DNA of 64,000 nucleotides from assembly GCA_020205615.1 (NCBI GenBank), contig CM035173.1, forward strand, positions 28,736,293-28,800,292, read 5' to 3'. Under the pieces are notes generated by a model. It was not told where the DNA came from, did no database searches, and was given only the letters and a program-made list of their open reading frames with translations. The stretch comes from Panax quinquefolius. Its lineage: Eukaryota > Streptophyta > Magnoliopsida > Apiales > Araliaceae. A program made the position numbers and the translations under genes. Positions within the stretch are counted from its first letter, which is position 1. Each line of letters begins with the position of its first letter. Of the stretch, positions 1-9,506 are shown in pieces.

Positions 1-624
1 GGGCAGCAACATTTATTTTTTATTGATTTTTTATTGTTTTAGTTGATGCATCATGCATGTTCTGTTTATGACTGAATCGGTCGACCATTCAGACAATTTG
101 GGTTGAATGGTTTAGTGTTATTTTTTTAGTTGAATGAATTTTTTTTTTGTTTTACAATATTAACTATGTTATATTAAGTAATATTAAATAAATTTACAAT
201 AATTTTGAATTTTTTTAAAAGGGTAAAATAATAAAAATTTGTTATTCGAATGTCTTGTTTCAGACATGTCAATTAGGAGTATCAAACAAATTTTTTTTAT
301 TCAAATTCAGATTAATTCAGTTTTTATCAAACATACCCATAGTCATTTGGAAATTAATTTGACAAACAGTTATAAGAGTAATTACAAATCTGACTCCTCA
401 TAAGAAGTCAAAAGGTTATCATGCACAAGACAATTGAATGACCAGAAACATGAATGAAAGATATTTTGCTCTCTGTACTCCGCAAGTCTAAAAAGCTTCA
501 ACGCCTACCTAACAACTAAAGTACATAATCAACTCCATTTTACGAAAACAGATAGCTTTGATATTCACATCGTGTTGAACTAAGTAGTATGATACCTTCA
601 AGTTGAGAAAACGCACCACCATCA
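1..624. other. AT-rich 3' flank of the DUF668 gene
   Basis: No gene, RNA or transposon boundary is visible. The stretch has many T and A homopolymers. The part nearest the gene (about 360-624) should contain the 3' UTR of the minus-strand gene that stops at 625, but no poly(A) signal could be fixed by eye. Confidence 0.5.
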
Positions 625-2376
625 TCATATTTGGTCGAAATCAACACTGCTTGCACAATCCAATAAGGCATTTAGCTGATGCTCGTAACGACAAATATAA
701 TTCAACCCAACAAGAAGCTCACATAAAACCGCCTCCATCTTTTCCCTATCAGCAAAATACAAAGTCTGCAGCAGGAGAACATTAGTGCGCTTAACAATTT
801 GCTGCTGCTCAAAATTACGCTCACTTTGCCACCTGATCGTGTTATGTGCCAGAGGAGAAAGCCACTTTAGTATCTGATCAAGCCTCCCCTTCCAATCATG
901 AGCCAGAGAAGCATCATATATTGCTAAATCTTTGGTGTAAGACTTAAGACTGGTTTTCAAACACGCTTTTAAGCTTGTTGGTAACATGTAATACAGATCG
1001 TCTCTAGCTTCCTCGCCAACCAGATGTGGATACTGGAGTAGCTTCTCTATGACAATTATAACATTTGCATAATGCAAGGCCAACGCAGAGCCTCCGATCG
1101 TGCTAGGAGGAGCATATGCCATTAACCTACTCTTGGACCTGGATCTTGAACGAGTTGCCACACTACATTTGAAAGAGCCACCAATTTCAGACCCAATAAA
1201 GCTACCAGAGTGATTCGGATTATCCCTCTTCCCACCACTTGCAACACTACAACAACCCGAAAGTTGACTACTTCTATCATCATGACCAACATAATCCCCA
1301 TCATCATCCACTTTTGATGCAGAAGTGCTCAAACTAAGGCACTCCATGAAAAGTCTTCCACATGCAAAATCAAAATCTTCTTCTTGAAACAGTGCCACAT
1401 TACTACGCCTCGATGTAACTTGAGGCCTATTACTTAATTCCCTCTTCTCCATCAAATCTTTCTTGATCAACCTAGAGTCATTAAAGCCATTATTCTTGGT
1501 CAAGCCTCTTATCAGCTCAGACTTATCGGATTTCACATCAATTTGACATGATTTTCCCCCAAATTCTTCCTTAAAATGAGCTAAACTTCCATTTGATTGA
1601 CATTGTGGCCCTGAAACAGAACCACCATTAAATTCTCCCCTCAAAATAGGTTTCCCAAAAACATGGCAAATTCGAACATAAATGGTGCAAACAGTTCTTG
1701 CCAATAACTCCACAACCTTATCATAAGTCTGGTTCCAAAGCGAAACATCCTTAAGATGCCTCACATCTTCCTTCTGCCACACCAGTTTCTGCTCAAAAGC
1801 CCTTTGACACTCCTCGTGTAGATTCTGTTGAAACTTCTTCGTGGCTCGCTCCAACTCACTCAAAACCTCCATTTCACTATAAAGATTAGCCGTGGAATTC
1901 ACAAACCTCTCCATTTTCCTCACCATTGCCTCCATATCCCTCACCAAAAACCCCAATTCTCTCACTTCAATAACTCCACCCACTATATCCCTATACACAT
2001 GCTCAAACCCCTGCAATGCCGGCACTGAGCACTTCTTCCCCAACCTAGAAACAACTCCGGCCACACGGTTCAGCTCATCTAGCTTTTCCGCCAGAGCAAG
2101 CTCCAAAAGATAAGCCTCATCAACAGATATTAGGACTTTTATGCCTTGGGAATTTAAAAGCTCACTTTTCAGTTCAGCAATTTCATTATCAACAAGAGAT
2201 TTGTGAAGAATAACAGTTTTTGACATCACATTAGCAACTTCAAAAGAAAGAATTCCAATGGTTTTTTTGGGTTCCTGTTTTTTATTTGGTTTTTTTGAAG
2301 TTTCAAGGAGAAGGGCATGCTTGAGATTGGCACTTACCTGGTTTCCCATCTTCAGTAGCCAAGGCTCCGCTACCAT
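625..2376 (-). CDS. DUF3475/DUF668 protein, PSK-SIMULATOR-like family
   Basis: An uninterrupted frame of 583 codons. The longest open frame starts three codons further upstream at a GTG, so I place the start at the ATG at 2374-2376, giving MVAEPWLLKMGNQ. The DUF3475 domain is at about residues 40-95 (IGILSFEVANVMSK) and DUF668 at about 428-515 (GGSALALHYANVIIVIEKLL, then a YYMLPTSLK segment). Between them is a low-complexity Ser/Arg-rich linker (SRSRSKSR near 408-417). The domain order and length match the plant PSI (PSK SIMULATOR) and DUF668 proteins, some of which are reported to affect growth downstream of phytosulfokine signalling; the biochemical activity is unknown. There is no signal peptide or transmembrane segment. 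Met10 is followed by GNQVS, a plausible N-myristoylation site if translation began there. A single exon is usual for the short members of this family. It is the best-supported gene in the window and shows no damage. Confidence 0.93.
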   Translation of the reverse strand: MVAEPWLLKMGNQVSANLKHALLLETSKKPNKKQEPKKTIGILSFEVANVMSKTVILHKSLVDNEIAELKSELLNSQGIKVLISVDEAYLLELALAEKLDELNRVAGVVSRLGKKCSVPALQGFEHVYRDIVGGVIEVRELGFLVRDMEAMVRKMERFVNSTANLYSEMEVLSELERATKKFQQNLHEECQRAFEQKLVWQKEDVRHLKDVSLWNQTYDKVVELLARTVCTIYVRICHVFGKPILRGEFNGGSVSGPQCQSNGSLAHFKEEFGGKSCQIDVKSDKSELIRGLTKNNGFNDSRLIKKDLMEKRELSNRPQVTSRRSNVALFQEEDFDFACGRLFMECLSLSTSASKVDDDGDYVGHDDRSSQLSGCCSVASGGKRDNPNHSGSFIGSEIGGSFKCSVATRSRSRSKSRLMAYAPPSTIGGSALALHYANVIIVIEKLLQYPHLVGEEARDDLYYMLPTSLKACLKTSLKSYTKDLAIYDASLAHDWKGRLDQILKWLSPLAHNTIRWQSERNFEQQQIVKRTNVLLLQTLYFADREKMEAVLCELLVGLNYICRYEHQLNALLDCASSVDFDQI

Positions 2377-2900
2377 TGCTGCCACCAGTTTTGAAATGAA
2401 AGAAACTGAATTTGAAAACCCAAATCTATAAATCTACCTAAAGTATCTGTAACAACAACATTGCATTGATCGACTCCATGGGGTTAACCCACTAAAAAAA
2501 ATCTTGAAAATCAAAATCTACCGATTTCTGTGGATTTGAAACTTTGAATTACAAAATTTGCACACATCTTGTTTGAAAAACGTGTTGAAGTGCAAGTGGG
2601 TTGACTGAAAGAGCTAATAGAATGCTGAAAATGGTCAGTGTTGAAGAGCACATGGGGAAGGGAGTGGAAAAGGGTAATCGATTGAGAATGGAGGGAAAAG
2701 GGGTTAGATATGATTGATTCGAAGGGAGGTGTACTTCTTTCTTTCTATTTTTCTTTTGAAAAAGAGAATTGCAGTTTGAAAAAGTTGGGGCCAAAGAGTT
2801 TGGGAGACGCTGGTTATTTTGTACTTCGTTTTTATTGTATTGGAACACCTTTCCATATTTGTTATCTTCCTCAGTTTCTCTGGGTTAAGATTTTTTTTTT
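2377..2900 (-). promoter_or_regulatory. Presumed 5' UTR and promoter of the DUF668 gene
   Basis: This sequence lies directly upstream of the minus-strand ATG. It is less AT-extreme than the DNA further out and has no transposon ends. A W-box core (TTGACT) is at 2601-2606. I see no convincing TATA box within 200 bp of the ATG, so the transcription start and any 5' UTR intron cannot be placed. The label rests on position only. Confidence 0.4.
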
Positions 2901-3602
2901 GTCCTTTTAGCTTTTTATAAAAAAATTATATAAAATTAAAAAAATTATTAAGATACTATTTTTTCTCACAATTGTATGCACATAGTACTCCTCTATTCCG
3001 TTAAAAAATAGTTTAATTCTGACTTTTACATGCATATATACTTTTTTATATTTCATACAATTATATGTATGAAGTATAAGATTGTTTATAAGGGCTTGAA
3101 GGAATTCACAAACGTAAGTGATAGTCCAGTTCATGTTTGGGAGTCTCTTTCTTTATTTATTTTCTTCTTCTTCTTTTTTTTTTTGCTAAATTTATTTACT
3201 TTCTTTTGTTTTATCTTTTGATTTAGGACCACCTAAATATAGGGTTAAAGATCTTTTCTTTTGATATAGGACCACTTGATTTGAGTATTAAAGATGATAT
3301 TCTGTTTTTGGGAACAGAAATTAAAGATTGGTTCCAGATTCCCAGTGTGGGAAATTAATATATATATATACCCATTGGGATCGATCATCACTTTATCTTC
3401 TTCATATATTTTATTTATCTTCTTCGCGTCTTTCTTTTTTTGCGACAGATAATGACGATTATTTTAAATACAATGTCGTCTATACTTCTTTAATGACTCG
3501 TCGTTAAAAGTATAGACGACGATTATATGACCGAACCGTCACGTAATCATCCGTCAGCTAAAATAACTGAATGAAATGAATAAGGGTGAGAATAAGATCC
3601 TA

Positions 3603-3604
<2 letters not shown>
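2901..3604. other. Intergenic DNA with a short tandem duplication and a hairpin
   Basis: No coding potential. Two adjacent related copies of a segment of about 40 bp (TTTTGATTTAGGACCACC... and TTTTGATATAGGACCACT...) lie at about 3217-3296. A perfect 13-bp inverted repeat (GTCGTCTATACTT at 3475-3487, AAGTATAGACGAC at 3508-3520) forms a hairpin with a 20-base loop. Its GTCG-rich style resembles subterminal repeats of CACTA-type or MITE elements, but no terminal repeats were found. Confidence 0.5.

Positions 3605-3671
<67 letters not shown>
3605..3671. repeat. (AT)n microsatellite, about 33 units
   Basis: A pure AT dinucleotide run. It sits between two GTCG/CGAC-rich hairpin segments (3475-3520 and 3714-3740) and may have expanded inside an old MITE. 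Confidence 0.97.
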
Positions 3672-3675
<4 letters not shown>

Positions 3676-3689
3676 TCTCTTCTCCGCCA

Positions 3690-3810
3690 GGTCAAAAACA
3701 AATCGATTATAGCGACGGTTTTTTGAGTTATAGAACCGTCGTCATATCTATGTCGTCGGATTTATATGTTATAGCGATAAAAAAAATCGTTGCTATAACC
3801 AATTTATTAA
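3690..3810. repeat. Remnant with TATAGCGACG-type inverted repeats
   Basis: GACGGTT at 3714-3720 pairs with AACCGTC at 3734-3740. A second imperfect palindrome (ATAGCGA ... TCGTTGCTAT) follows at about 3771-3799. TATAGCGACGG-type words are common in the subterminal regions of plant CACTA elements and related MITEs. No CACTA terminus or TSD was found, so this is only a remnant call. Confidence 0.35.
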
Positions 3811-4940
3811 AAATAATAAAATTTGTGACATTTTTGTCCAATAAATTTGAGTGAGTTCGTTCGTTTTACTTTACTTGTCCAATGACCTAACCAACCAAAG
3901 CGACAAAAATTGAAAGTTGATCGTGTTACATTTGATGATTTGAAGGAAAAAAAAATGAGATGTGCACATATTTGTCATCCGTAGTAGCCGATAACTACAT
4001 TTTTTCCTAACAAATTGGAGCTTTGTGTAGAAATATTAATAATTCAATAATCATATTTTCTTGGCCTAAAATTAATTGGATTGAAAATTTTGACTTTTGG
4101 TAGTAAAGCTAAAGTGATAAGAAAGAAGGAAAATAAAACAAATGCCTATATATATCTTAACATCCCTATCAAAGTAGTAGCTAGCTAGCTAGCTTGTTGT
4201 GTGGGTTGTGGGTTGGTTTGTTGCCTAGTACAAGCCAAAGACATTTGGGAGGTGGAAATCTTTCAAATTTTGGAGGATTGAATTTGTCAAAAAGTAAACC
4301 TTAGTGGGTGGGAGTTGGTATATTTGTTTTCCTAAAGACAAATATAGAATGACAATATAAAAAAATAGAATCATTGCACGTTGTATAGCAGCTTAGCCAG
4401 CCTATAAATTAAATTTTCCTAGTGGATTTGGCTCAACTGTTATGTGATCCATGAGAAGCATACAATAAATAAATAAATAAATCTTTTTTTATAAGAAAGG
4501 CTAAATTTTGTTTATAAAGTTCTCCTCAAATCCAAGAGGCATGGATTGGAGGGTAGAAGTAAAGATATAAATATATTTGTGTTGACTCAGATTATAATAA
4601 TAATTTCATGAATCTAATATTATTTATTTAATTATAAAAGAAATTCTTTGGATTTTAAAATGAGAGTTTTTCTTTTAAAATATTCTACTGAGTACTGACC
4701 GACACCATGTAACTCTTGACAAAATTTAAATGGAGTGGGCAAATTCTTTGTGGGTGGAGATAGTTGTCATAAGAAAAAAATTGAAGATATATATTGAGAA
4801 GAATCAATTTTCCCTCTATTTTCATGGAAGTTTGTGTTTGGAGTCTCTTTCATGTAAGTATAACAACACTTTGGAATTTGCATGTCCCGGCCCACTAATA
4901 TATATATATAGGCGGGTTCTCTCCCGTGAATAGTAGAGAG
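3811..4940. other. Intergenic DNA, nothing recognised
   Basis: AT-rich non-coding DNA. It contains a short (GCTA)n palindromic run near 4182-4195 and an (AAAT)n run near 4465-4481. Open frames here are short and have no recognisable domains. Confidence 0.5.
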
Positions 4941-5065
4941 TGAATTTAAAACGAAATGACTATAATGATGGTTTTATTAAATCATTTATAAAATAAAAAT
5001 CGATTTTCATATTATAGCGATTTTATAAAATCGTCATTATAATAGATTCGTTTTAGTTAGATTCT
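4941..5065. mobile_element. Small foldback MITE-like element
   Basis: An imperfect inverted repeat of about 42 bp. The left arm (about 4941-4983, containing TATAATGATGG) pairs with the right arm (about 5019-5064, containing CGTCATTATA). The two arms are separated by about 35 bp. This is typical of a short non-autonomous DNA element. No clear TSD was found because both flanks are low-complexity DNA. Confidence 0.5.
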
Positions 5066-5090
5066 ACATGTTTAGATTGAAGATAGACGG

Positions 5091-5094
<4 letters not shown>

Positions 5095-5143
<49 letters not shown>
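5095..5143. repeat. (AT)n microsatellite, about 24 units
   Basis: A pure AT dinucleotide run just upstream of the SINE insertion site. Confidence 0.97.
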
Positions 5144-5148
<5 letters not shown>

Positions 5149-5170
5149 GTGGTACAATTGAGATCACTAT

Positions 5171-5395
5171 AACCACCAGCATTTTTGGCCAGCTTGATTC
5201 AAAAGCCGACTAGGGGTGGCCAGTAACCCGGACATCCTCAGTTCGACTCCCGCTAGCACCAAGTGTTAAGGCAGTTCGTTGCTCATGGTGGTCACGGGCC
5301 CCCAGCGCAAGCTAGGAGTAAAAATGCACGGGGTTCGGGTTAAAGAGATTAGTCGATCCGCGGAACGGATACTCCACGTAACAAATAATAAAAAA
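5171..5395 (+). mobile_element. tRNA-derived SINE with perfect 17-bp TSD
   Basis: The 225-bp body is flanked by identical 17-bp direct repeats, ACAATTGAGATCACTAT, at 5154-5170 and 5396-5412. It has a box B-like motif (GTTCGACTCC, 5241-5250) and a box A-like motif (TGGCCAGTAAC, 5217-5227) of the RNA polymerase III internal promoter. It ends in an A-rich tail. The body is far more GC-rich than its surroundings. The A-B spacing (13 bp between boxes) is shorter than in tRNAs, and about 45 bp precede box A, so the 5' end may be composite. The long perfect TSD points to target-primed reverse transcription by a LINE and a fairly recent insertion. The SINE family cannot be named. Confidence 0.82.
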
Positions 5396-5412
5396 ACAAT
5401 TGAGATCACTAT

Positions 5413-6397
5413 CATGAAAAATGGAGAGGATGCTTTTGTTTGTGTTTTATTTTTGCTCGGGGTTAGCCCTTTTGACAATTTGTTCCCCATCAAAAGTCAT
5501 CAATTTGCTACATTACAGACCATCTTTGTCTGTTTGTCAAGAGCACTATTTCTACATATATTATTAATATTTTAACATAGTTCCTTCTCACATGAAAGTG
5601 GGACACATTGTATACTCATGTGAGAAATGATCATGTGAAAATATCAAAAATACACATAAAATTATCAGTTCCTCTTATGTAATTTGAAATATATAAAAGT
5701 TGACAATCTGCTTCACTCGGGCCTCTATTTTATGGCTCATCTTAACAAAAAAAATGTTTGCCGATAATTTTTTGAGAAAATTAAAACAATCATTAAATTC
5801 TTGTTAAGTTATTAAAAGATATATTTATTTTTTCACTAAAATTATAAAACTTTCAAATAACTATAAAAAATGCAAAAAAAAAAAAAATTAATCATATGAG
5901 CACTTCAGATTTTAGGTATTTTTTATAAATGTTTAAAACTAGTGATTTTGGTCTTGCTCACTTTTTTGGGCCTATAATCTAATTAAAGAGTTGAACTAAA
6001 TTGTCCACAGTCCAAAGTACCAAGTCCAATTATAATAGACAGACATATTGGGCTATATTTTCAGGATTTAGGTGGTTTCAGGAAGGAAAGAAGGTTAAAG
6101 GTTTGATCGGGTAGTATCATGTTACAACCACTCCCATGTATAATTAATATTGAAAATTATTTGAAACAATAAAAATTAATAGTTACTTTTTTCAAAATAT
6201 ATTTCTAATTTTGAAATTTATGAAATATGTGTATAATATATGAATAATTCATATGCACAAATTATACACAAAAAGTTGTGCATCAAGAATAAAACTCATG
6301 TATTGCAAACATCCAACGATAAGTCAGGTTTCTTATTTTTTTCTTCTATTTATACATAATTTTTGTGTATAATTTATATATATTCATAGCATTACTC

Positions 6398-6436
<39 letters not shown>

Positions 6437-6974
6437 TTTTCGTTAATATTTATGTGACTCGTACTGTTAAAAGTATTATTTTTGCCGCTAAATATTCTGA
6501 TACATAAAGCTAAATTACTGAATTATATCTTAATATAAGGAAATTATTATTTTCACAAAAGAAAATAGATAATTCTATAAAATTTTATAAATGTGTATTT
6601 TATTTTTTTATTTATGTGAAAAGAAATTTTCAAAAAAAATTAAAATATTAAATTTATTTTGTCCAAATAACAATTCCCTAATCTAATAAATTAGTGACAT
6701 GCAGCTCTATATGTATATTTCTTTTTAGTTGACTCACATTTGATTTATAAAATAGTTACGGACTAAGGAATAAGTTGATTTCTTCACGTAATGACATCAG
6801 CTTGTCAATTAATGGTTGGGAGTAGTAGTTTCATTTGGACCATATAAATAATAATACTCCAAAAATATGGAATACTTAAAGATAGGGATCCTAAAGATCA
6901 GTCAAAATGAAAAGAGATGTATTCAAACATATTGAATTTTTAACTATTATATATATATATATATATATGAAATA
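5413..6974. other. Intergenic DNA with AT microsatellites
   Basis: No coding domain or element boundary was recognised. It contains an (AT)n run at 6400-6434, another at about 6948-6968, and a short palindrome (CTCACATG ... CATGTGAG, near 5587-5626). Confidence 0.5.
6400..6434. repeat. (AT)n microsatellite
   Basis: A pure AT dinucleotide run of about 17 units. Confidence 0.95.
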
Positions 6975-7406
6975 ATTTATAACATGTATTTATAATAGAT
7001 TTTTATAGAACATACATTATTTATAATATCAAAAATAAAAAGGAACAACTAAGAATAAAAATTAAAAATTGACGTCCGCTATTATTAGTAGCGGACAGTA
7101 ATCAGTTTAAGGGTTTTTTAACTATTCTAAACACCGATTAATAAACTCATAAATCTTGGTTAATAAATCATAAACTTTAGTTAATAAATTATAAACCCTA
7201 ATAAATTCTAAACATTTATCGGTAAAGTCAAACCATTCTTCTAATTAGCGTCCGTTAGTATTAATAGTGGATGGTATGTATTTTTTTTACCGTCCGCTAA
7301 TAATCAATTTTTAATTTCTAATCATGACCGTTCTTTTTTGTTGTTAATAGTATAAATAATATATCTCTTATAAAAATTTATAATAAATACATATTACGAA
7401 TCAATA
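6975..7406. mobile_element. Foldback element with long inverted arms (about 430 bp)
   Basis: Sequence from about 6975 inward matches the reverse complement of sequence from about 7406 inward over more than 100 bp. Matched words include ATGTATTTAT, ATTATTTATA and AAATTAAAAATTGA, followed inward by GTCCGCTA/TAGCGGAC blocks at 7074-7095 and 7243-7310. It looks like a MITE with long terminal inverted repeats. The centre has tandem-like repeats of TTAATAAATCATAAAC type. No transposase is encoded. The TSD could not be set because the outer ends are AT-rich. Confidence 0.55.
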
Positions 7407-8025
7407 ATGTATATGTGTGTGTGGTTGGGACATAATCTCTAAACACTTTCAAATGGAACATGCATAGCATACACCACATAATCAGTATTGTTTTATAGAC
7501 ATTCGGAATTATTATTGTATTCTTTGTTTTGTTTTTTTTTTATTATGACCATTCAAATATTCCAATCTAGTATCATTTGGAGGCTGAAAATAAAGAGAAA
7601 TTATTGAAAAACGTAACTCTTATCATAAAACTTTAATATCAAGAGTAATATTAAAGTGTCGTAATGAATCGGTAAAGACTATTATAAATTTTATTTATCT
7701 TTTTAACTCTCCGTTCCATTAAAAGTTTAAATTGTTAAATTTTATATTATAAAACAAATCATTTTTTATGATATTATAATATAATATCTGATTTATAACA
7801 CACTAGTCTCACATCGAAATATGTAGATATTTTTTTGTATATAAGAAATTAAGTTATTAACAATATATATTCAGTCATGATTTTTTGAGTGAGCATGTGA
7901 TGTGTTAAGATAGTCCAAGAAGATATTAATGAGAAAACGCATTAAATTTTATTATGATTTAATTCGAACTCGAGATTTGACTCTGGTTGTTGCATATATA
8001 CTTACTGTGTTAATAAAAAATGTGT
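7407..8025. other. Intergenic DNA, nothing recognised
   Basis: AT-rich sequence without coding potential, up to the TSD of the hAT-like element. Confidence 0.5.
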
Positions 8026-8259
8026 AGGAGTCCTAGACCTGGTAATATAGTTGGTTAACTGTTGGGTCAACCCATATTAACTGGAACTAAATGGGTCAGT
8101 TAACTATTTTTATTTATTTGGGTTGGGTAAAGTTTGGAACCATATTTTTAAAAAGAAATATAGTTCCAACCCGATTAACCATTTTTCAACCCATATTTTA
8201 TTCCAAATCTAAATCAAAAGTTCTTTCCACCCATATTTACATATTCAAGAAGTTCAACC

Positions 8260-8580
8260 ACCCAAGCACCCCCGCACCCCCCACCCCCGCACCCTAACCC
8301 CCCACCCCCACCCCAATCCCAATCCCAATCCCAATCCCACACCCCCACCCCAATCCCACACCCCCCACCCCTTACCCACCTACCCCACCACACCCACGCC
8401 ACCACACCTACTCCACCCCATCCCACCTATCCACCCCACCCACACCCACCCCACCTCACCTCACCCCCACCCCACCCCACTCGACCTCACTCCACCCCAC
8501 CCCACCTCGACCTCGACCCCACTCACACCTCACTCACCCCCACCCCCCCCCCCCACCTCCACGCCACCCACCCCACCCCA
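8260..8580. repeat. C-rich minisatellite-like tract (CCCCACC units)
   Basis: Almost pure C with A and a few T in irregular CCCCACC, CCCAAT and CCACCTC units, and almost no G. On the opposite strand this is a dense series of G runs able to form G-quadruplexes. It forms the left arm of the hAT-like element's core. Confidence 0.9.
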
Positions 8581-8631
8581 CCATAAAATAGTGTGTACAC
8601 ACCCTATATATTATTTTTTTAAGGGAGTGTT

Positions 8632-8945
8632 GGGTGGTGGGTGAAATGGCTGGGTGGGGTAGAGTGGGTAGTGAGTGAGTGGCGTGGGGAGAGTATCATA
8701 ATCGCTTAATATTATTTTTTTGGGAGAGAGTGTTGGGTGGGTGGGTAGGCTCAGTAAGTGGAGTGGGGTGGGTGAAATGAAGGTGGTGGTGTATATATAA
8801 TCGCTTAATATTAATTTTTTGGGGGAGAGAGTGGTGGGGAGTGAGTGAGGGGTGGGGTGGGGTGAAAGTGGGGGTAAGGGTAAGTGTATACATAATCACA
8901 TAATATTATTATTTTTGGTTGGGGTGGGGTGGGGTGGGGTGGGGG
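8632..8945. repeat. G-rich minisatellite-like tract (GGGGTGG units)
   Basis: G-rich strand-switched counterpart of 8260-8580, with runs such as GGGGTGGGGTGGGG at about 8920-8943. It is interrupted by repeats of an ATAATCGCTTAATATTA-like spacer (near 8697, 8799, 8892 and 8962). It forms the right arm of the fold-back. Confidence 0.88.
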
Positions 8946-9192
8946 GTAAGGGGTATATACATAATCACATAATATTTGTGTCAAATCAGGCCTTCATGGA
9001 ACCCATAACCCATAACAATATTAAAATGGTTAATATGATTAATATGGTTTTTAACCATAAACCATATGGTTCCAACCCACATTATCCATATTAAAAATGG
9101 TTAATATGGTTTTAGTTCTTAAATAGAACCATAACCATATTTTAAAAACCAAAACCAACCCATAACCATATTTTGCCAAGCCTAAGGAGTCC

Positions 9193-9501
9193 TATCAGTG
9201 TTCAATGTTTTTTTTTGTGAATTAAATACACTTTAAATATTGAACTTTTTTATTTTTTACAACTTAAACACTAATATTTCAACTTTAAGGATATCAAACC
9301 TTAATATTTCTAAATTCATATAATTAACTACCTTTTGGCTATCAAATTTATCATTTTTTATCGGAATAAGTCACATAACTCAAAACGAAAGGACAAATAA
9401 GTCTTTTAATGATATATATCATTAATTATATTAGCTCTAGTTTTTTCTCTTTTTTCATCTTTTTTACACACTAATCATGTGCCTACAATTTATGTGCTTT
9501 C
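9193..9501. other. Intergenic DNA between hAT-like element and solo LTR
   Basis: AT-rich, without recognisable genes or repeats. Confidence 0.5.
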
Positions 9502-9506
9502 AAACA

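Larger units (their letters stand above)
8034..9184. mobile_element. Non-autonomous hAT-like element with C-rich/G-rich core
   Basis: The element is flanked by perfect 8-bp TSDs, AGGAGTCC, at 8026-8033 and 9185-9192. The termini are imperfect inverted repeats: TAGACCTGGTAATAT on the left, and TAGGCTTGGCAAAAT read inward from the right. TSD length and the TAG..TGGCAA-type ends fit the hAT superfamily. Subterminal regions on both sides carry many GGTTAA, ACCATAT and GGTTCCAACCC words. The middle is a C-only-like tract (about 8260-8580, CCCCACC units), a short AT-rich centre, and a complementary G-rich tract (about 8632-8945, GGGGTGG units), so the whole element can fold back. No transposase is present. 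Long frames in the C/G tracts are low-complexity artefacts. Confidence 0.8.

Noticed and set aside
2377..2385. GTG start extending the DUF668 protein by three residues
   Set aside because: A plant nuclear gene should use the ATG at 2374-2376, which also gives the MVAEPW start I expect for the family.
3475..3520. microRNA precursor
   Set aside because: The 13-bp stem is too short and sits among CACTA/MITE-like repeats.
3576..3854. 92-codon open frame through the AT repeat
   Set aside because: About half the frame is Tyr-Ile codons from the (AT)n microsatellite.
5217..5260. tRNA gene
   Set aside because: Box A/B-like motifs are present but there is no acceptor stem or cloverleaf; the 17-bp TSD shows it is part of a SINE.
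8091..9094. Open frames through the C-rich and G-rich tracts
   Set aside because: They consist of Pro/His or Gly/Trp low-complexity codons inside the hAT-like core and exist only because the tracts lack stop codons.
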